Positions 59,617-64,000 of a stretch of 64,000 bases of DNA are shown in pieces; position 1 is the stretch's first letter, and every line of letters begins with the position of its first letter. The translations under genes and the position numbers were made by a program. The DNA lies in the NCBI RefSeq assembly GCF_000331735.1, contig NC_020126.1, forward strand, positions 5,970,501 through 6,034,500, written 5' to 3'. Under the pieces are notes generated by a model, which searched no databases, was not told where the DNA came from, and saw only the letters and a program-made list of their open reading frames with translations. The DNA is from Myxococcus stipitatus DSM 14675. GTDB lineage: Bacteria; Myxococcota; Myxococcia; Myxococcales; Myxococcaceae.

Positions 59617-61593
59617 TCACAGTTCGCAGTGTGTCCCCGTGACGGCGTCCTGCCGATAGACCCCTTCCTTCCCCGAGACAGGCTTCAGGTTGTACGAGCA
59701 GTCCCCCTTGGGCGGGAAGTCCGGGAACCCGGCGGTCTTGAACTGCGCGATGCTCTTCTTCAGGTTCTCCTGCGTCGGCTTGAAGTGGCCGCTGTCATTG
59801 GAGATCCACTGAACCACGCCATGACTCACCTTGACCGTGCCCGCGCCGATGACCTTGATTTGGTGTCGCACGGAGTGCCCTGGCGGCGAGTTGGGAGTCG
59901 GCAAGCCCGCCAGTGACCCCATCAGGATTCCAGCATGGGTCGTCAGCCGTGGTGTCACACACCCCCGGGTCGAGCTTCCCGCGGGCCTGGTCTCCCCCAC
60001 GCAGTTCGCCCCACCGCGAATCTCAATGTACCGGCCGTCGACATTGACCATGTAGATCTTGTGGTCCCGGGCATCGATGACATACAGCGTCTCGCTCGCG
60101 CTGCTCACCGTCCACGTATGCACTTTGGTGTTCGTGGACTTGTAGTAGGCGAGCCCGCCCTGGAAGACCACCTCATAGGCCGCGAGCGCGCTGTTCGGAA
60201 TCCCCTTGGCGCAATGAGCCTTCTCCAGCCAGGATTCACAGACACCATTCTGCTTCGTCCCCGTGTCGTTGTACTCCAAGTAGACAGGGAAGTCCTTGCA
60301 GATCTGCCCGATGGGACAGACGGGCTGACAGACGCCACTGAGGTTGATTTGAAGACCCGCCGCGCAGGAGTAGCTGGACTCGGTGCATGAACAGACCCCG
60401 AAGAAGCAGCAGAAGTTGAAGGGCCAGTAGACACACGTTTCCCGCGTGCACTGGGAGCACGGCAACTGATTGGCCCCGCCACAGCTCGCCAGGGCGGTCC
60501 GCGCGGCCAGCGCCCTCTTCCGATTCGCGAACGCGGCTCCATGGCCTCTGCTCTGGGCGATATCCGCGGAGGTGATGGTGAAGCCCCGGCTGGCGGCGAC
60601 GGAGATGAGCAGGTCGTCTGTCGTGGCGGTCCGCAGCGCGGCCATGAGGCCGTGGTCGTTGACCGCCGCGTCCAACAAGGCCTTCATCGCCGCGTTGTAC
60701 GTGGGCTGTCCTGCCAAAGGCGGAGAGATGCACGTCACCGTCGAGAAGGGCGAGCTCACCGTGGGGTTCGAGAAGTCGAACCATGGCTGCTGCCGCTGTG
60801 CGCACAGCTGCTTTCCCGCGCCGTGCTCCACATACGGGTCGAGGAGCTGATTCGAACCACTCCCGAAGGGCGCGGGGGCTCCGTAGTTCGCCACACCATT
60901 CGTCCACGAGGCCAGGCCGCTGGTGGCCGTGGGCCAGAGGACCTGGTTCGCCGTGGTGGGCTCCGACATCTGGGGGATGAGCAGCTCCGCCCACTTCAGC
61001 GTGACGACATTGCCCGCCTGCCCCTTGATGACGAGGGTGCGGTTGGAGGCGTAGACCTCGATGTCCCAGACATAGCGAGCTCCCGCCTTCTCGATGAGGC
61101 CCACGACATTGCCGCTCGAGTCATAGGCCGCGATGGCCATCCCCAGCCTGTTGTCGACATGGCTCAGGGCCCAGAAGCTCATCCCGTTCGCGGTGGCGAT
61201 GGGACACAGGTCGCTGGTGTGCAGTCCCTCGGGCCCCTGCATGCAGCTCTTCTTCAGGCCGGTGGGGAGACGCAAGGGCGTCTGCGCGTCGACAAGGTGG
61301 ACGGTGGGAACGACCGGGACTTCCCCAGAGAGGTCCGGGAGCGCGCAGTTGCAGACGGCCTGGCCACCGCCGGAGTCGAGGCACGCCTTCACGGGGGGAT
61401 GGGTGGGACTGTTGCTCCAGCTTCCCGTGAAGACCATCCCGTATCGTGCACAGACGGTGTGACACGCACTGGCGGCCGCGGCATTGCTCGAGATCTGCGG
61501 GCTGCAACGGTCTCCAATGGCAGCGTGGGCTGTCGGCGCCACGAACAGCATGCTTGCGGCAGATAGGACAAACACTCTTCCAATCAGAGTCAT
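59617..61593 (-). CDS. Secreted Cys-rich protein with embedded Nif11-like segment
   Basis: 658 residues. Signal peptide (VFVLSAASMLFVAPTAHA) then a Cys-containing N-terminal part, two similar beta-rich modules (about 90-210 and 470-535: VWDIEVYASNRTLVIKGQAG; LYVIDARDHKIYMVNVDG), and between them a stretch (299-348: NAAMKALLDAAVNDHGLMAA, LLISVAASRGFTITSADIAQ) with the spacing of Nif11 leader domains. Right after it, residues 371-410 hold nine Cys (C371, C379, C382, C387, C395, C396, C401, C403, C410). The C-terminus (KVIGAGTVKVSHGVV, SGHFKPTQENLKKS) carries a SGHxxP motif common in exported toxins. ATG 61593 with GGGGGAG 4-5 nt upstream. Confidence 0.75.
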   Translation of the reverse strand: MTLIGRVFVLSAASMLFVAPTAHAAIGDRCSPQISSNAAAASACHTVCARYGMVFTGSWSNSPTHPPVKACLDSGGGQAVCNCALPDLSGEVPVVPTVHLVDAQTPLRLPTGLKKSCMQGPEGLHTSDLCPIATANGMSFWALSHVDNRLGMAIAAYDSSGNVVGLIEKAGARYVWDIEVYASNRTLVIKGQAGNVVTLKWAELLIPQMSEPTTANQVLWPTATSGLASWTNGVANYGAPAPFGSGSNQLLDPYVEHGAGKQLCAQRQQPWFDFSNPTVSSPFSTVTCISPPLAGQPTYNAAMKALLDAAVNDHGLMAALRTATTDDLLISVAASRGFTITSADIAQSRGHGAAFANRKRALAARTALASCGGANQLPCSQCTRETCVYWPFNFCCFFGVCSCTESSYSCAAGLQINLSGVCQPVCPIGQICKDFPVYLEYNDTGTKQNGVCESWLEKAHCAKGIPNSALAAYEVVFQGGLAYYKSTNTKVHTWTVSSASETLYVIDARDHKIYMVNVDGRYIEIRGGANCVGETRPAGSSTRGCVTPRLTTHAGILMGSLAGLPTPNSPPGHSVRHQIKVIGAGTVKVSHGVVQWISNDSGHFKPTQENLKKSIAQFKTAGFPDFPPKGDCSYNLKPVSGKEGVYRQDAVTGTHCEL

Positions 61594-61676
61594 GTCTCCC
61601 CCTCTTTGAATCGTGTCTCACGACAATGCCGCATGCTCACGTGTTGTCGCGCGAACGCACCCACGCAGAAGGGGCC

Positions 61677-61707
61677 AGTATAGGAATCCGCAGTGTTTTC
61701 ATGTCAA
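61677..61707 (-). promoter_or_regulatory. Promoter of the Cys-rich secreted protein gene
   Basis: Perfect TTGACA (61707-61702) and TATACT (61682-61677) on the minus strand; the spacer is 19 bp, longer than optimal. Predicted leader about 75 nt. The 61594-61948 stretch (355 nt) has no gene: it contains this promoter, a 9-bp hairpin at 61747-61767 without a T-tract, a run of seven A at about 61851-61857, and the upstream region of the plus-strand toxin-like gene, for which I see no convincing promoter. Confidence 0.5.
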
Positions 61708-61948
61708 ACCACCACCCCCTGCGTGCGCGTCGTCGCCCATGGGTAACGGCCACCCCTCGGGTGGCCGCACCTTCCAAGACGATTCGACACTCATCAGGCA
61801 AAGCGCTCGCGGGCCGTGCCCCACACACACCGTCCCAGAGCACACGACTCAAAAAAAGCCCGTGTAACCACTCCACTCACCCCTGCGTAGTGGCCACGAC
61901 AGCACTCCCGCCATTCACTTGGCGACCCGTACGCCCAAGGATCTGAAG

Positions 61949-63151
61949 ATGTCCGTCACGAAGACCCGCAATCAGAATCCCACCCCCTCGCCCAAGCCCA
62001 ACCCTCCTCCCGTCAAGCCATCACCTCGGACGGAACAGAACACTCCTCCTCCACGAACTCCGCCTGGCGCCGGGCAGCCCGTGGACACATTCACGCCTTC
62101 GCCAACGCCACGCCCATCCCCCAAGCCCCCTCCTCCGGGCAGCGAGACAGTCACCGGGAGTGACATCCTGGACGGCATCCAGACAGGACTGGATGTCGTC
62201 GGGTTCATTCCTGTCGTTGGAGAGGTCGCGGACCTCGTGAATGCGGGAGTCTCGGCGGCACGTGGCAACCACTTGGAGGCTGGGCTCTCGCTGCTTTCAC
62301 TGATCCCGGTTGTCGGAGACACCGTCGGCAAGGGTGCGAAGTACGCGCTCAAGGCCGCCGATGCCGGAGCCGCCAAGAAGGCCCTGGACGGACTCAAGGG
62401 CGCGGACGTCGAGGGCTTCTTCAAGAAGATCGCGCAGAATCCGACCGTCGCCAAGTACCTCGAGCCGCTCCGGAAGGCGCTGGACACCGTTGTCGACAAA
62501 CTGAAGGATCTCGCCGAGAAAGTTGGTCCTCGTCTCGCCATGGCCGGTGGAGAGCCCCCACCTCGCACTCCGTCGAGAGAGACCGGCAAGCCGTGGACTG
62601 GCGGCAAGGGTGGCTACAAACAAGGAGACCACGTCTTCAACTCAGGGTTGAAGAAGCTCGGGCTCGAGGCCCCCAAGAATCATCCATTCCTCTCCAATGC
62701 CTTGGACACTTTCAACGCGGGCTTGAAGCGACTCGAGAGCACCGGCGCCTTCGACATCGTGGGAGACAAGAGCGCGTTGTTGAAGGGCACGAAGAAGAAG
62801 TTCGATCCAAACGACAGCGACGAGAACTCCAACCAGTTTGGCCAAGCTCTCAAGGGACTGCGTGACCAGTGGAGCCATCTCAGCAATGTGGTCGACAATC
62901 CCAAGAACAGTGCGACCCAGCGCGCCGCGGCTGTTCGCGACACCGTCGCCGCGCTGGAGTCTCTTCGCAAGTCATACTTCGACCCCGAGACAGTGGCCGC
63001 GATTGGAAAGGCCGGTGCGTTGGATCCCGCCCTCAAGCGGAAGATCGAATCGACCCATCAGCAGCTCAATACCCTCTTCGACGGGCTCATCGGGCAGGTG
63101 CAGCGCTTGACGCCCTCCCCCTACGAGCTGGGAAAAGACGCCGCCAGGTGA
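61949..63151 (+). CDS. Polymorphic-toxin-like protein with pre-toxin segment
   Basis: 400 residues from ATG 61949 (AAGGA 7 nt upstream; TTG 61919 is open but weaker). Residues 1-65 are Pro/Ser/Thr-rich and disordered. Residues 75-135 (DILDGIQTGLDVVGFIPVVG, EVADLVNAGVSAARG, AGLSLLSLIPVVGDTVGKGA) match the hydrophobic Gly-rich pre-toxin segment that precedes C-terminal toxin domains in polymorphic toxins. The last 200 residues are helical (KPWTGGKGGYKQGDHVF, HPFLSNALDTFNAGLKRL, QFGQALKGLRDQWSHL) and match no toxin family I know. No signal peptide; secretion would be by a dedicated system. No small immunity-like gene follows. Confidence 0.72.
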   Translation: MSVTKTRNQNPTPSPKPNPPPVKPSPRTEQNTPPPRTPPGAGQPVDTFTPSPTPRPSPKPPPPGSETVTGSDILDGIQTGLDVVGFIPVVGEVADLVNAGVSAARGNHLEAGLSLLSLIPVVGDTVGKGAKYALKAADAGAAKKALDGLKGADVEGFFKKIAQNPTVAKYLEPLRKALDTVVDKLKDLAEKVGPRLAMAGGEPPPRTPSRETGKPWTGGKGGYKQGDHVFNSGLKKLGLEAPKNHPFLSNALDTFNAGLKRLESTGAFDIVGDKSALLKGTKKKFDPNDSDENSNQFGQALKGLRDQWSHLSNVVDNPKNSATQRAAAVRDTVAALESLRKSYFDPETVAAIGKAGALDPALKRKIESTHQQLNTLFDGLIGQVQRLTPSPYELGKDAAR

Positions 63152-63204
63152 GCCTCTGTCTCCTGGCGCTCTTCCAACGTGCCCCCACAGGATAAGGAGG
63201 GTAC

Positions 63205-64000
63205 TCAGGGTGCCTTCGTCGCGGGCTGCTCCAACTCCTGGAGGACCTTCGCGGCCCCGGTGTTCTTCGGGTCCAGTTCCAGGGCACGGCGATAGCTCTC
63301 GGCGGCGAGCACCTTGTCACCTCGGGTGAGGTACGCCTCACCGAGGCTGTCGTGCGCATTCCCATCCTGGGGATACATCTCCACGTTGAGCTTGAAGACC
63401 TCCACCGCATCCGCGGGTCGGCCCCCCTTCAACAACCCATAGCCCACGCGGTTCAGTTCCCCCGGGTTGAACCTGTACTCATCCGCCTTCGTCGCCTTGA
63501 GCGTGCGGTACGTGGCGATGGCCTCGGCGACGGTGCCCTTCGAGAGCACGGTCATCACGGCCTCGGCGATGGAGCGGCGCGGGGCCTGCGGCTTGACGCC
63601 GTGAAGGATGCTCAGGAGGCCGGACGCCAGCCCCTGCACGTTGGAGCCCCGGACGTTCGACAGGACGATGACGGCCAGCTTCTTGTCCGGCGAGCGGGAG
63701 ATGAGGGTGGAGAAGCCCTCGACACCGCCGCGATGACTCTGGAGGACGACCTCCGTCTTCCCATCATCCAGCTTGACCGGCTGCACCTCCCAGCCGAACG
63801 CATAGCCCTGAAGGGCGGGCGTGAACATCCGCTGCTTGAGCTCGGGCGACAGCAGCTTGTCCGTGGCGAGCGCCCGGTCCCACCGGTACAGGTCCTCCAC
63901 CGTCGAGTACAACCCACCCGCGGCGAACGGATGGCTCATCTCGATGTACGCCGCATTGCGGATGCCGTCGGGCTGGGCGGCGTAACCACTCGCGCGCTTC
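63205..64000 (-). CDS. Beta-lactamase-fold serine hydrolase with TPR tail, N-terminus cut off
   Basis: The right edge removes the N-terminal part with the SxxK nucleophile. Visible: the class C-type segment HPFAAGGLYSTVEDLYRWDR, the KTG-equivalent region SHRGGVEGFSTLISR (HxG-type), and a C-terminal extension with TPR-like helices (RFNPGELNRVGYGLLKGGRP, MYPQDGNAHDSLGEAYLTRG, AAESYRRALELDPKNTGAAK). Proteins of this kind are penicillin-binding-protein-like esterases/peptidases, often exported. The frame is open to base 64000. Confidence 0.85.
   Translation of the reverse strand, partial: KRASGYAAQPDGIRNAAYIEMSHPFAAGGLYSTVEDLYRWDRALATDKLLSPELKQRMFTPALQGYAFGWEVQPVKLDDGKTEVVLQSHRGGVEGFSTLISRSPDKKLAVIVLSNVRGSNVQGLASGLLSILHGVKPQAPRRSIAEAVMTVLSKGTVAEAIATYRTLKATKADEYRFNPGELNRVGYGLLKGGRPADAVEVFKLNVEMYPQDGNAHDSLGEAYLTRGDKVLAAESYRRALELDPKNTGAAKVLQELEQPATKAP

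Noticed and set aside
61747..61767. 9-bp hairpin CGGCCACCC/GGGTGGCCG as terminator
   Set aside because: No T-tract on either strand and no gene ends close enough; kept only as a note in the intergenic description.

Overview
The window comes from a high-GC, large-genome deltaproteobacterium of the Myxococcus type (inference). The signs are strong G/C bias at third codon positions, frequent GTG and TTG starts, many 1-4 nt start/stop overlaps, a hybrid histidine kinase, a Ser/Thr kinase-like gene, many short lipoproteins, a sigma54-type promoter before a Wzx-type polysaccharide operon, and a multihaem cytochrome/porin set. Gene order around rpsL-rpsG-fusA and the later wzx locus resembles what I remember of Myxococcus xanthus, but I could not check this.

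Layout. 1-3.0 kb: start of the str operon on the minus strand (rpsL, rpsG, fusA running off the left edge), with a near-consensus promoter and an intrinsic terminator between rpsG and fusA. 3.1-12.4 kb: housekeeping genes (rimI, a SurA-like chaperone, a DnaJ/CbpA-type co-chaperone, a HEAT-repeat protein, a GAF hybrid kinase, argS, plsB). 12.5-16.1 kb: a small lipoprotein, then a coupled operon of porin, 13-haem cytochrome c and Big_5 lipoprotein. 16.1-24.4 kb: CPBP membrane protease, a membrane-tailed subtilase, a degenerate alpha/beta hydrolase, a lipase-like protein with two tandem small paralogues, an RlmI-type methyltransferase and a HAD phosphatase. 24.4-35.4 kb: unknown helical protein, CorA-type transporter, hydrolase, a vWA module, M19 dipeptidase, a degenerate Ser/Thr kinase and several lipoproteins, two with an unusual CX3CH haem-like motif.

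35.5-40.6 kb: thiSGE coupled to a membrane/DUF4129/DUF4350 module, interrupted by a 77-bp tandem repeat whose units each carry a Shine-Dalgarno sequence, ATG and a 26-codon micro-ORF overlapping the next by ATGA. 40.6-46.3 kb: minus-strand polysaccharide operon (deacetylase, Wzx flippase, acetyltransferase, two glycosyltransferases) behind a sigma54-type promoter. 46.6-51.9 kb: ccmABCDEFG for cytochrome c maturation (System I), whose products would serve the cytochromes encoded elsewhere in the window.

53.4-63.2 kb looks accessory: a leucine-rich protein, a frameshifted gene remnant, a clan-CD (C80/caspase-like) cysteine protease candidate, a 1084-residue surface lipoprotein with an alpha-pore-former-like core, a secreted Cys-rich protein with an embedded Nif11-like segment, and a polymorphic-toxin-like protein with a pre-toxin segment. 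The right edge cuts a beta-lactamase-fold serine hydrolase with a TPR tail. The most unusual features are the micro-ORF repeat array and this accessory effector-like cluster.
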